Source of the DNA: Salminus brasiliensis
Lineage: Eukaryota; Chordata; Actinopteri; Characiformes; Bryconidae
Direction: 5' to 3'
Length of the DNA stretch: 64,000 bases
Assembly (NCBI RefSeq): GCF_030463535.1
Contig: NC_132896.1
Span: 29,857,209-29,921,208 of the forward strand
The notes beneath the pieces are model-generated. The model was not told the DNA's origin, did not search any database, and saw only the letters and a program-made list of their open reading frames with translations. This document shows positions 1 to 10,985 of this stretch, piece by piece; position 1 is the stretch's first letter; every line of letters begins with the position of its first letter. The translations under genes and the position numbers were made by a program.

Positions 1-64
1 CATATGGGGCCATTTTTGCTAGGGGCATTATGGCATCTCTCCAAAGAACTCTTAGCTATGTCTT

Positions 65-380
65 TCTAACACAGGTTAGAAAAGCAGGCCTGGGACCGGA
101 AGGTCATCAGTTTGATCCCCAGGGGTAGGGGGAGTGCAGAACCAGTGTATAGTCTGTTTACTATTATGGATGGGCTTCCATCACAATCCTTTTCTGGGGC
201 CTTTGATTGGGTTTTGATTGATCACAGGGTTGTGAGTTCGATACCCATATCCACTGAGCTGCTACTGTTGGGTGCCTAAACAAGGCCCCTTAACCCTTCT
301 GCTCTAGGGGTGCTGTAGCATGGCTGTCCCCATGATCTGGGACCCTGTGGTCTAATCTCGTTGTACTGTACTGTAAGTGT
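65..380 (+). repeat. Two adjacent SINE-like tRNA-derived heads, degenerate
   Basis: Two B-box-like motifs (GTTTGATCCCCA near 110 and GAGTTCGATACCCAT near 235) lie about 120 bp apart. The second is followed by a body (CTGCTACTGTTGGGTGCC, then AAGGCCCCTTAACCCTTCTGC) that matches, in decayed form, the SINE at 8389-8660. The A boxes are weak. I infer two partial SINE copies side by side, or one inserted next to the other. Confidence 0.55.
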
Positions 381-1229
381 AGAAGTCTAACAATGATCCT
401 AACCTGTTAAACCTAATATTCCAAGATCTATTGTCATTGCCTGAATAATAGTCGATATGCAGTTTATTGTGCACAGCAGGAAAATCGAGGTCTTTAATAT
501 TTACACAGAGCTCTCTGTTGTTCCTCGGCCAGTCTAGAATGTTACACCTTTCACCACGTCCGTGTGCCAACCTTTGACTGACAGCCCTCTCCAGGCCGTC
601 CTTCTGACAGCCTGCCGTAAACTGGCCGGCTGGTGCTAGCTCGGTTCCCGGGGCTGTTCTCACGGCTTGCTCTCCTGCTGCGCTCTTTTTCGTAAGTGCC
701 TGTCTGCTATTGACACAGACAGGCTGCCTCTTGCCTGTTTGTTGTGAGTGGTTCTTTTGCTTACCTTCTCCACCTCAAGTGTTTCTGAGAACAGCATGAT
801 GAGCTGGGCTCCGCAGCCACTCAGAAGGCACAAGAACCTCTTTTCCTTCCTCGAGCCCCCTGGATGCCATATGAAGAGTAATCTATTAAACTTTAAAGTG
901 GTCGCCCTCCTGCTAATAAAGCTGTCTGGTGGTTCTCAGGGGGGGCTTCGTCAGTGAAACAGATGTGGCTAACAGCTGGTATAAAAGCTCTGCTCCAGCA
1001 AAGGCTTATAGTGTTTTAAGTGCCAAACTCTCTGCTTCCTCCACAGTCACTGGTTTCATCATCAACGTTTGAACTCCTTTCCATGAGAAACTGGTAGAGC
1101 TGCATGGTTCTCCTCAAAGTGGAGAGCAGAGCGCTGTGTGGCTCTTTGGTTTTTGGATTTGTTTCAATGACTTGAAAAACTTTAGATTAATTTTTATCAA
1201 AGAGAAAAAAAAAACAGACTGAGGAGCTA
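381..1229. other. Non-coding stretch, no recognised feature
   Basis: Only short open frames of 60-103 codons are present. None shows a recognisable domain and no splice-site pattern links them. I see no repeat family recurring elsewhere in the window. Confidence 0.5.
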
Positions 1230-1495
1230 CACCAATCAGCCATAACATTAACACTACCTGCCAAATACTGAGCAAGTTCCCCTTGTGCCGCCACAACAGA
1301 TCTGCCCATTCAAGGCATGGACTCCGCAGGTCCTGTGGTTATCTGGCACCAAGAGTATTGTGAGGTAGGACCTGCATGGATCGCATCAGTGAGAACCACT
1401 TTTGGTAGGTTCTGACCACTGCACACCAGAACAACGCTACAAGACCTGCCTGATGTTTTGGAGATGCTCTGACCCGGTCATCTTAAGCTCTTATT
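1230..1495 (+). mobile_element. TIR DNA transposon remnant, 'CAGCCATAACATTA' family
   Basis: The left end reads CAATCAGCCATAACATTAAC, and the internal text (GGCATGGACTCCGCAGGTCC, TATCTGGCACCAAGAG, TTTTGGAGATGCTCTGACCC) is shared with the copies at 56255-56520 and 19990-20435. The right end is lost. From memory of fish genomes this resembles decayed copies of a Tc1/mariner-like transposon whose transposase reads on the opposite strand; the superfamily is my inference. Confidence 0.65.
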
Positions 1496-1514
1496 ATTTG
1501 GCTCATGGTGCCTG

Positions 1515-1660
1515 AGAGGGCCTGTTTACACCTGGCATTAACATGCATTTTGTATTCCGGTATCTACTCGGATCTACTTGGCCCAGATTCTATTTCCACT
1601 TGTCAAGAAATGCATCCCCTTCAGAGAACCATTGATGTAAATGGGGGTGTAAAGATACAT
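1515..1660 (+). mobile_element. End fragment of the 'TTTACACCTGGCATTAACATG' TIR element
   Basis: The sequence GGGCCTGTTTACACCTGGCATTAACATG matches the left end of the complete element at 7615-8283, continuing with ATCTACTTGGCCCAGATTCT. The rest of the element is absent. Confidence 0.6.
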
Positions 1661-1805
1661 TACTGTTTAAAGAGCCTCTGAATGATGGAAAAGTTCTAGG
1701 AGGAATCCTAAAAAAAGCTTCTTCACACTCTCAAATGGCTTTTTCAAACACGGTTCTTTGGTTCTTTAGGGAACAAACCGTGGCATTGCTCAAAGGCTGC
1801 ATTGT
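1661..1805. repeat. Decayed fold-back MITE fragment ('GGTTCTTT...GCATTGCTCAAAG')
   Basis: The motifs GGTTCTTTAGGGAAC and GGCATTGCTCAAAG near 1755-1795 recur at 12250-12390, 19140-19378 and 54955-55070. They belong to a palindromic miniature element whose best copy is at 19140-19378. Confidence 0.5.
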
Positions 1806-2985
1806 GGCAGCTGTTTTTAGGAGTGTATGATGAAAATAGTGTGAATCTTGGGGAATATCTGTCTAATTGCTATGAAAACCCACTGTTGACGTTGCTATGG
1901 TAATGTGTGAAGGTGGCCAAAATCATGTTCATTAGTACACTTTACCCCTTCATACGTGATTCGACCCTGCTTTCCAGTCAAGATCTCATAATGAGAAGAC
2001 TGAAAAGACTGACCTACTCATTAACCTTCATATTGACCTTCTCATTAACCTTAAAAAGTCTGTGGTGAGAGATCTCCACTGATGACAAAAGCATGTGGTA
2101 GCTTTAACGTGATTATATCTTTAGGTGATCTTTATGTGTCGTGTTTGACACCGAAACTATCATAAATGAGTGCAGATCTGAGGCTGTAGCTACAGGCTGT
2201 AAACCAAATGAATTGATAATGAATAATAACTATGTAATTGTGTCATTATTTGCATTACAGAAGCTAATGTTGCTAATAATGAATGACATCTAGCCACTAG
2301 TCCTCAATTAGCAAGATGCCATTTGTGTAATGCTAATCTGTGACTATTCACTTTCATTAGTTGTTAGCAAGATCAGCCTCACCGACCTAGCTATTCACTT
2401 CAGCAGTGTAGCAGAACTCAGTATAATCCTTCTGGACCTGTAAGGGTTAAAGCAAAGGGAAAATGTGCGTTAATCATAAGAGGCCTATTGGATTGATGCT
2501 GGCGCTGGTTGCAAATAAATGACCCCTAACTCGTACCACATGTGATCACAACCTGCCGCTCGCAGTCATGTGTGGCTTGTTCTCGGACGTACGCTCACTG
2601 AAGGACCACATCTGAAGCAGCAGGCGCCCTTTGCAGGCCTTCCGACTGCATTTAGCCGGATATCCTTTACATTTTACACCTCCTTCATTTGTGTCGCACA
2701 TGTGCTAACTCCCTACAAGCGGGAACCTGGCGCTGAACTGATGTGGCTCTACATGAACAAAAAAAATAAAAAATAAAAAAAGGTACCGTCCATTTCTTGG
2801 AACGAGCAGCAGCTTTGCTCCGCTGCATTTTGAAAGAGGCAGTAGTGTGGTCTCTGCCCTTCCTGGGGCCAACCTGCTTATTGATTTAGAGCCAATCTGA
2901 CGGCCATGTTTCTTTGATGAGGAATGTCATCGCAAATTAGCTCCAGCCAGCTCTACCTGACCGTGGATTCTGGCCTCAAAGCACA

Positions 2986-2989
<4 letters not shown>
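1806..2989. other. AT-rich unique non-coding stretch
   Basis: No gene, RNA or repeat copy is recognised here. Part of it (about 2210-2420) is rich in GCTAAT and ATTAGC cores. The 68-codon frame at 2570-2776 has no recognisable similarity. Confidence 0.45.
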
Positions 2990-3026
<37 letters not shown>

Positions 3027-3132
3027 TAACACTATGACTCTTGAACTGTTGAACTGTGTTCCTGGTTTAGGGACTAACTTTTACCTCTGAACTTCGATCC
3101 TTGTAGGAGTGCAGAGAGAGAGAGAGAGAGAG
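2990..3132. repeat. (TC)n and (GA)n microsatellites
   Basis: A CT/TC run covers 2990-3027 and a GA run covers about 3113-3132, with about 85 bp of unique sequence between them. Confidence 0.9.
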
Positions 3133-3229
3133 GTCCTTCAGCTCACAGACCTGCTAACGTTTGGTGGCTCCCCCATAGGTTTGTTTACACTGCCCTTCGA
3201 TCCAGCTCAGCACCATAGTGTTGGAGAAA

Positions 3230-3632
3230 CTTAAGGATATGACTCTATGAAATAGGTGCCATTCCCATATTGCACGTACGTAACCCCCCCCCATCACACG
3301 CAATGCCCCCAACACTAGTGAGGGCGAGACCACACCAGCCACACCATTTTTTTAGCCTCACCAATACGGCATCACCAGCCAACCAACGCACCTGGAGGGA
3401 AGCGCTGTATACCCGCCTCTGACGCACCGGCTAGCAGACGCCAGTGACAGCCAGAGCTGCACTAGAGTGATGTGGGGGGGAGAGCACCATCTACCCACCC
3501 TAGAGAGAGCAAAGCCAATTGCGCTGTCTCTCGTGCAATCTGCCGATGGCTTGCAGCGTAATTGAGATACGAACCAGCGATCCTCTGCTCACAGTGACAG
3601 CTCCTTAGTCCGCTGGACCACCCGGGGCCCCT
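3230..3632 (-). mobile_element. tRNA-derived SINE, minus orientation
   Basis: Read on the minus strand from 3632, it begins CCCCGGGTGGTCCAGCGGAC, with an A-box-like TGGTCCAGCGGA. The B-box-like GGTTCGTATCTC follows near 3570. The body (CAATTGGCTTTGCTCTC, GGGTGGGTAGATGGTGCTCT) is shared with 6080-6300, 38550-38825, 52620-52780 and 55110-55375. No open frame is expected. The 3' boundary is approximate. Confidence 0.75.
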
Positions 3633-4575
3633 AAATGCTCTTTTTTTTAATTCACAAAAAACCTAGATGGGAGCAGTTCTTCATGTAATCCTGAAGTTCT
3701 GCATGTAGTCCTTCATGTAGTCCTGTCTGTTAGGTCAGAAATGTCCAAATAAATGTGAAATATAATTTTGATCCTGTAAAATGTTATGACCATGTTAGAT
3801 TAGCATGCTAATGGTCAATTCTTGGGGTTTGGCGTGGCTTGGGGTTGTGGGGCCCTGTGTAATATCTGTTCATGCGGCCCAAAATCCCTGGCAGCGGCCC
3901 TGCTAATGCAATTAAGACATTTAGACAGTTGCACCACAACTCTAAACATCTACAGTTACCCTGTTCAGTGTGGAGAGTGAATATAGCCGCCATATTTGTG
4001 TTGACCTCTGGACCTCTGGTTCCTATCGCTGCCATTTGAAGGGCATCGGATAAATTAGTCATTTGGCAGATTTGTCTGCAATAACCCATTTGACCCTAAA
4101 TCATGCTCACTGGTGGTATTTGCATATCAATGACTATGTTGTTCAGGATTTTGAAAAATCTGTGAACTTCTTCTTTAATTAATTATGAAATAAGTCCACC
4201 TTACTGTAGGATAGCATTAAAAGACATGTGCAACACTGAATCCATCTGCATGGCCTCAGTAAAGACATACAGTAGTCTGAGTGTTGGTAGTAATCTGCCT
4301 GCATTAAGACCAGATGATAGGCAATCATTTTGAACTGTCCCTTTTGCACACAGGCTCTTATTTTCATCAGTTTCTTGGGCAGTGCTGGAATTGACCAAGA
4401 TGTAAATGGATAGTTTGGGGAGAAGTGCAGTGGAATTCAGTGAAAATTCCCCTCAGTTGTGTAAAACAGGGCCGTACTGATGGAGCTCTAGAAATAAGCG
4501 CGTGAGGAGCGAGTGCGGTTGACCATAATTACCACGCTCTTAAACCCTGGCTCAGATGCACTGTCTGACTGCTGC
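3633..4575. other. Non-coding stretch, no recognised feature
   Basis: There is a short internal repeat of CTTCATGTAGTCCT-like units at 3680-3725. Small minus-strand frames (for example 3808-4089, 93 codons) look like chance. I see no other structure. Confidence 0.4.
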
Positions 4576-4578
4576 TCG

Positions 4579-5035
4579 ATGCACACACACACACATACAC
4601 ATATGCACATAAACACATACGCACACGCCTCTGTCTGGTGGACCCAAACTGTGTTTTTCACTCCATTTTCACAACACGTCTGGGACAATAAAAGGCATGT
4701 TACAAGATGTAGAAGACTTCTCGCTTGAAAACATGTTTTGTGTTTTGCCGTTTAAAGGCTAGGTGGCAACAGCCTCGCCGGCTTTCGAAAGAGGACTGAA
4801 GGCCCGGTTGAAAACAAGCTGTCGGAAACTATAACCGATCTACGTACCCAAGAGGTGGAGCTCTTCATGATACAACGCTCGATACCAGACGTCGAGCGTC
4901 TCTTTAATAGATACAGCAACTTTAGAACATCCTGCTTTAAATATGCTCAAGGGTGCTTTGTGTGTGTGTGTGTATGTGTGGGTGGGTGGGTGAATGAGAG
5001 AGAGAGAGAAAGCGAGAGAACTAGAGAGAGAACGA
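4579..5035. repeat. CA, GT and GA microsatellites in short succession
   Basis: An imperfect CA run covers 4579-4628, a GT run with GGGT variants covers about 4957-4992, and an imperfect GA run covers about 4996-5032. Intervening DNA shows no gene. Confidence 0.85.
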
Positions 5036-5399
5036 GCCAGCCTGATTGACATATCATATAATCAGAATGGTGACAGCAGGTCTCAGCTGTGAGGGGACGG
5101 GTTTGCAGGTGTTTCTCGGCCTGATTATGGCTGTCACTGGGAAATTATCATGAGAACTTTCAGAGAAATTCTGCGTTTAGCGGAGACCTTGCTGCCAGAC
5201 TGCATAGCAGTTACAGAAATTAATGGTTAGTTTAAGGTTTTCTGTGAATACGTTTTTTCCCAAAGGAGACTGCACACATTAAGCTGGTATAAGTGTGTAA
5301 CTCACATTACACAGTGAAGTATACTATAGAGTTCAGTTGGGAAAAATGGGAAGAAAGCGTAACAGAGTCCATATATAAGGCAAGTATACCATTATTATA

Positions 5400-5574
5400 C
5401 CGATATATACTACTGTATGGGTTGCCAGTGAGCTACCACACCATGTGGGAGACTGGGGTTTCAATAAGAGTCCTTGGGCAAGACTCCTAACACTACATTG
5501 GCCCACATTTGTAATATGAGGAACCTTGTAAGTCGCTCTGGATAAGAGCGTCAGCTAAATGCCATAAATGTAAA

Positions 5575-5635
<61 letters not shown>

Positions 5636-5640
5636 TATGG
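5400..5640 (+). mobile_element. SINE with fish-type tail followed by (TA)n
   Basis: The 3' tail at about 5529-5578 reads GTAAGTCGCTCTGGATAAG then AGCGTCAGCTAAATGCC. This tail is widespread in fish SINEs and their partner LINEs. It runs directly into a TA dinucleotide tract at 5579-5633. The head, with GCCAGTGAGCTACC and GACTGGGGTTTCAA, is tRNA-like but decayed. A second copy of the tail lies at 54727-54775, behind the LINE fragment. Confidence 0.75.
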
Positions 5641-6079
5641 GGTGGGCAATATGGTAAAAATGTTATATCAAGATATTTAAAGACAGAATACACACAATAT
5701 ATTCATCACAATATTTTGTCATGCAGACATATTTCACCAGCAGCTGCAGATTTAAAAACTGCTACTCCAAATAATCTCCCAGACTTTAAGTTTGGACGAT
5801 ATGCTTCTAAAGCGTACTGTGCATCAAGATAACAAGATAATTGTTTTTGTTGAACATTGTTGTGTCCTCCACAAAAAAAACACGTAACTATAAGAACTGT
5901 AAAATAGGCCAATTCCAAAACCCCTGAAGAGACATAAAACAAGTGAGGCTGCACCAACCACGCTCCCCTCCCCTCCTCCTATATATATATATATATATTT
6001 AATATATAATTATATATATAATTTATATATATATAAATTATGTACAAATGTAATTACCACCCCCCCTCAATAAAAAACA

Positions 6080-6300
6080 TTGTTTATGATCAGAGGGCCG
6101 CTGGTTCCAATCCCGGTTATGCTGCTAGCCATTGGCAGCTGAAGCCCCAAGAGAGCACAATTGACCTTGCTTTCTCCAGGGTGGGTGGATGGCGCTCTCC
6201 CTCCACATCAGATCAGCTACAGTGTCGCTTTTGTGACCTTACAGACAAGGGTAGTGCATTATTCTCTGTGTTGAAAACTGAACTGCTGCGCAATGAATGA
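6080..6300 (+). mobile_element. tRNA-derived SINE, plus orientation, partial
   Basis: A B-box-like GGTTCCAATCCC near 6103 is followed by GCACAATTGACCTTGCTTTC and GGGTGGGTGGATGGCGCTCT. This is the same body as the minus-strand copy at 3230-3632. The A box is not clear. An AT-only stretch (about 5980-6045) lies just upstream. Confidence 0.7.
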
Positions 6301-7614
6301 GAGCTAACGCCAGCCGACCAGGTGAAGCCCCACTCTGAGGCAGAAGCCAACGATATTGTGCCATCAGCCAGGAAGCAGCTAAAAGCTAACACTAGACTGA
6401 CACAAGAAAAAGACTACTATCCAGTAAGACTCTGGAATAACGGCTAAGCATTGCTGTTACTAGGGACTGTCTTTATGATGTAAACTAGCCAATAAAAGTA
6501 GAGCTAACTGTTTTGATTTTTTTTAAATAACAGGGTGGTAAATAAATTTCTAAACTAGCGTCTGAGCATTTTTGCCCCAACCAAAGTCACAGACTTACTA
6601 CTTATACATCAACAAACAACTTAAAATACTCAATACACAGATTCTTTTGCACTTTTAAGGGTTAAAGACAAAAAGATTTCCTTGTCCAGCTCGTCTTGTA
6701 GCAGCCTTTAAGTCCCGGGATAAAACTAGCGTAGAGAATTCCCCTCTTTCCATAAATATTATTCCAGCAGTAGCAACACAAATGTCAGCCAGGCCCTTCT
6801 TAAAAAGCTCCCCTCCCCAAGTTTCCTCTGCTCTTACGCAGAAAAAAGAGACGTTTATAAAAGATGACAAAGGTTATATTCCAAAAAAAAGAAAAAAGTC
6901 AGGGGCAGGAAAGAAATAGTGGCAGTGAGAGGGGTCTTTACGAGGCCCTCTGCTGGGTTTATGAGGCCCGCTCTATTTCCTTCCCCCCCTTTTTAGAGGC
7001 CGCCGGTTTAGGCTGGGCTCACTCTGTGGTCAGCGCTGGGTCTGGGATGGGGACCGGAGCCAGACGCCTCCGTCTGCTCCACTGCACCCTCCATTAGTGC
7101 TGTTCTCACAGGCCTGTGGCTATGGCTGGCCGCCTCTCTGCTTATGCAATGCCCTCTCACTGACAGCTTTATAATAGCACTCCGTGCACCTAGGCTGGAC
7201 ACAGAGACCTGTTCACGAGGGACCCTTCACAAGTGTGAGGGTACATCTGCTTCTGCCAGAAGGAGAGCGCTACTTTTGCTATTAATATTATATTTTGCAT
7301 TGTTATACTTCATTAATCCCCAAATGTACTGGTGCCACTGGTACTAGTGGGCAGTTGGGATCAGCTCTAAACCTGTTGTTGTCTAATGGTGTTGTTTTCC
7401 AATGTCTCCAACGAGCCGTGTTCATGTTACACGTCTTTCTCTCTGCACTATCGTAAAGCAAGTTCCCGTACACTGGGCTGGACTGAAACAGAGGCAGTAT
7501 GAGGAGCCGACCGGGTAGTGGTGAAAAGTCAGCATTTCCACATGATGGCTATATTTGTGTTGTAGACATTGTGACCCCTGGTTCTAATTACCAGCACTTT
7601 AAAGAGTCAGTTAG
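6301..7614. other. Non-coding; GC-richer unique block at about 6905-7240
   Basis: There is no gene. The block at 6905-7240 is GC-rich and repeat-free relative to its AT-rich flanks. Overlapping short frames on both strands there reflect GC content and not coding. It may be a conserved non-coding element, but I cannot test conservation. Confidence 0.35.
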
Positions 7615-8283
7615 GGCTTGTTTACACCTTGCATTAACATGCTCTTTGTATCTGGATTTACTTTGACCAGATTCTGTTTACACTTGTCATTAAAAAGCGT
7701 CTCCAGTGGAACCAGATGAGATCCGGTTTTACTAAGCTTACCAACACATAAATCATTTCCGTTTGACTTCCTGTAAACAACAGCTTTTCATCAAGACTGT
7801 CCTGCTCCGGGACCCTGTGAACAGTTTGGAGTAAAAGTGGGGGTACAATAGATGGTTCCTTTAGAAAATGCGACAGACTATTCAAACCGGAAGGGAACAA
7901 ACTCTGTAATACTGCTTTCATCTACCAGTGAATAAACTCAAGCGTGTACACTCAAGTGTACACACGCAAATACACCAATGAGAGACAGCAAGCGAGGGAG
8001 ACAAAGGAGAGGCAAAAAGGAGAGGGAAACAAAGATCTACAGTAATTATTACCCGTATTTCTGCTTGTCTGCAGGAATCCGATCACAGGAAACGCATTTC
8101 GTTTACACTTGTCTTAAATGTGGGCGAGATCTGTCTCTGACCACCCCCAATTGTGGTTTGAGTGATCCGATCGTAATCCGGTCACAATGCGTCTTGTACA
8201 TCTGGCTTTTCATGCAGACAAAAGAAATCTGAGCGTGATCTTATTACCAAAAACACAGTTAATGCCAGGTGTGAACAGGCCAC
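7615..8283 (+). mobile_element. Non-autonomous TIR DNA transposon, about 670 bp, both ends present
   Basis: The left end reads GGGCTTGTTTACACCTTGCA and continues TTAACATG. The right end, read in reverse complement, gives GTGGCCTGTTCACACCTGGC and continues ATTAAC. These form imperfect TIRs of about 25 bp. Internal copies of TTTACACTTGTC (near 7677 and 8102) suggest sub-terminal repeats. The interior carries no transposase-like frame. A separate left end lies at 1515-1660. The superfamily is not assigned. Confidence 0.75.
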
Positions 8284-8388
8284 ATTCTTTTACAGTGCAC
8301 CATTTCATTTTAAGACACTCTTAATAACCTTGTCTAAATCTCAACCACTGAAGTGGCAGAAATTGGTGGAATTTTCCAAAGGGGGCAG

Positions 8389-8660
8389 TGGTGGCTCAGT
8401 GGTTAGAGCGCTGGGCTATCGATAACAGGGTTGTGGGTTCGATTTCCGGGCTCGGCAAGCTGCCACTGTTGGGCCCTTGAGCAAGGCCCTTTACCCTCTT
8501 TGCTCCCCGGGTGCTGGAGTTTGCTGCCCACCGCTCTGGGTGTGTGTACTCACTGTCCCTAGTTTACTAGTGTGTATGTGTGTTCACTACAACAGATGGG
8601 TTAAATGCGGAGGACACGTTTCGCTGTACAGTGACAAATACGTGCACTTTTACCTTATTT
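8389..8660 (+). mobile_element. tRNA-derived SINE, near full length
   Basis: The A-box-like TGGCTCAGTGGTTAGAGC (8392-8409) and B-box-like GGGTTCGATTTCC (8435-8447) are spaced as in a tRNA promoter. The body follows (GCCACTGTTGGGCCCTTGAG, CTCCCCGGGTGCTGGAG), and the 3' part ends GGTTAAATGCGGAGGAC then GTGACAAATACGTGCAC. It is the best-preserved SINE in the window. A 3' half of the same family lies at 12676-12875. Confidence 0.85.
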
Positions 8661-8686
8661 ATCAAAACTCCTCTGCGTCTGTAAAT

Positions 8687-9405
8687 CTGGAATCTGGGGT
8701 TACAGACGTCAATTTCTTAAAACATTTGGGTTGGCTAAGAAAAGCACAGGCCCCTGCTCTGACTGTGTGAAAGACTCTGACACTCAGTGTGTTTAAATAT
8801 TCAAATATAAAGATAAAATTGGCCAGACATTGTCCTGCAGGATGTTCTAGTAGGTGAGCAGAATTTATGCTTGTGTCAATTATGGTGAGTTGCCTAAGCT
8901 CTGAAGCAGCCAAGCATCTCACACTATGACACTACCACCACCATGTTTGAAAGCTAGTTTGATGCTTTTTTTGTGGAATGCTTTGTTAGCTTAGCTAGGT
9001 AATAGGGGTTTTTTAAAGTCCACTGCCTAGTCTGCTGCTTGTTTTTGACTTTATTTTAGCCATGTAGCCTTAAATTCCCCTTTAACAAAGCCCATCTGAG
9101 GCTGTAAACCTGGAATCTGGGGTTACATCCATTGATACAGTGAAACTGTTCACAGACACTGTCCTGCAGGATGTTCTAGTAAAGTGTAGAATTCATGCTT
9201 CCATCAACTATGGTGAGTTGCCTAGGCCTTGAAGTTTGACAGCTGCATCCTGACATAATGACACTACCACCACCATGTTTGACAGCTATTGTGATGTTCC
9301 TTTTGTGGAATGCTCTGTTGTTTTGTTGCTCTGTTGAGGTAATAGGACCCCTGTCTTCTGAAGACATAATGGGCTGGCTTTGGTTTAACCATCTAGCCTA
9401 CTTTA
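8687..9405 (+). repeat. Two diverged direct copies of one repeat, about 400 bp apart
   Basis: Copy A (about 8687-9078) and copy B (about 9100-9405) share GGAATCTGGGGTTACA, TGTCCTGCAGGATGTTCTAG, TATGGTGAGTTGCCTA, ATGACACTACCACCACCATG and TTTTGTGGAATGCT in the same order. The CCACCACCATGTTTGA text resembles a part of decayed fish DNA transposons. Whether this is two insertions or a local tandem duplication is not resolved. Confidence 0.8.
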
Positions 9406-10189
9406 CATTGCAGGAAAAGCTCTATGAAATTAGATGGGGGTAAATGGGGGTATTTAGTGTTTATTGGTATTATCATTCCTGTGCCTACAGATGAACCCAT
9501 GGACCAGCTTTCATTAGCAAATACAAGTCGTCTACTCAGCCCATTCCTGCCTTCTCGGTTGGGGTCCGTCCTTTCGGACAGCTCCTCCTGCCCAACCTAA
9601 AAGGGCTTGCTTGTTCCACCCAATCTGTGCTGCCACATCACAGTCCATTAGAGCTGAAGAGTGAAGAGTGTAGCTCAGCATCTACTGTAGGTGTCAGCAG
9701 AGTCGTTTAGAGCCGTGTGCTAGCGCTGAGCTTCTGCTGCGATGCTTCCGTCCTTTCCTGCGTCTCTCATCAGTGGTCAGTCATTAAGGCGAGTGTGTGT
9801 GCGTGTGTATATATATGGATGCGTGGTGTGTTTGTTTGGTGTCGGGTGGCAGGTCAGGGCGGATGTGTTGTGTAACTGAATGAATAGAGAGACGGGAGCT
9901 ATTCAGCTCGGCCGTGGTGTGTGTTATGGCTCACCTCACTGGAAGGCTCAGTTGCTGTGGAGACCTTGCTCTCTGCTGTAGTGTGAAGCTAAACGCACAG
10001 TTTTCACCTCATATAAAGCTACACATGAACATGAGCTAGGAGTTTAATGTCTCAGGTGGCTAAAACAGAGATAGCGCTTCACACTTTTTTGAAATAGGAC
10101 TTAGGGTATAGTAAGGGTCTTTTGTTGGGGTTCCCAAATATACCGTTTACTTCTAAGTCCACTGTTCATCGATGAACATTAAGCTGCAA
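9406..10189. other. Non-coding stretch, no recognised feature
   Basis: A short GT/TA tract lies near 9792-9815. No open frame of interest and no recurrent repeat is seen. Confidence 0.45.
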
Positions 10190-10400
10190 AAACCAACCTG
10201 TGAACCCAGTGTTTTTGTGATGTCACAGACAATACAGCACATTTACATATATTTGTCTAGCCTGTTAGCCCCACCCATTCATGTTAAAGTAATAATGAGT
10301 ATTTCAGCTTAGACTGCTTTTGGAGCGAGACATAGTGTAGAGCAGCCAATCAAAACAGGGGTCATTAGCATGTGCCAGTCTGGGAGCCTGTATGTCCTTA
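10190..10400 (+). repeat. Interspersed repeat, 'TTTGTGATGTCACA...TTAGCCCCACCCA' family
   Basis: It shares TTTTTGTGATGTCACAGAC, ACATTTACATAT, GTTAGCCCCACCCATTCA, a GGAGCGAGAC-like stretch and GGTCATTAGCATGTG with 14400-14720 in the same order. A minus-oriented relative is at 34750-34985. No coding capacity is seen. The family is not named. Confidence 0.7.
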
Positions 10401-10479
10401 TATATCTTGTACAATACAATGAAGGTCTGTTCATTGCATATCCCAGCTTAGAAAGCCAGGGTCAGCTATGGCAGAGGGC

Positions 10480-10985
10480 CCTGTTCAAAGGCCCAACAGT
10501 GGTAGCTCAGCATTCATGATCTATAACCATCCAGCCATGGGTGGCCTTGCATGGGTGGAACATGGTGGGCATGGGTTCTGAGTGGGAGTGTCCATAGATG
10601 CTAATTTGCAACTGTATATAATAGAAGAAATTACTGTACCCCAGCCAACATGCTCATGTGGGCCTCACATGGTGAAACGTGGACTAGGTGGGATCCAGGT
10701 GGGCATGGGCTCTGATTGGGTATGTACATGCATTGTTAAAGGGACCCAGCTCAGCTCCACAACTGGGCCCCATTGTTACAACCCACCTTAATCTCACATG
10801 GGTCCCATCTAGGCCCCATGAGTAGTGTGCAACCTAGATAGGGCCCATGTTCAACCACTCTTGGTCCCATCACTGACTCTAGTGGGCATCCATATGTGGA
10901 TCCAACATGGAACCTGAGGACAACACTTTCCAATTCCCAGTTGGTCTACCCATACCGGCGCCACATGGACATGTTAGCCAGGCAA
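10480..10985. repeat. Decayed minisatellite-like sequence with CATGGG/CCCATG units
   Basis: Multiple inverted and direct near-copies of GGTGGGCATGGG, GGGCCCCA and CACATGGGTCCCAT occur. Examples are GGTGGGCATGGGTTCTGA near 10566 and GGTGGGCATGGGCTCTGA near 10698. The first half reads mostly as GGGCATGG and the second half mostly as its complement, giving an inverted organisation. Unit length cannot be fixed by eye. Confidence 0.55.

Noticed and set aside
8392..8460. Possible tRNA gene
   Set aside because: The A and B boxes are good, but the sequence continues as a SINE body found elsewhere, and I cannot draw a full cloverleaf with an acceptor stem.
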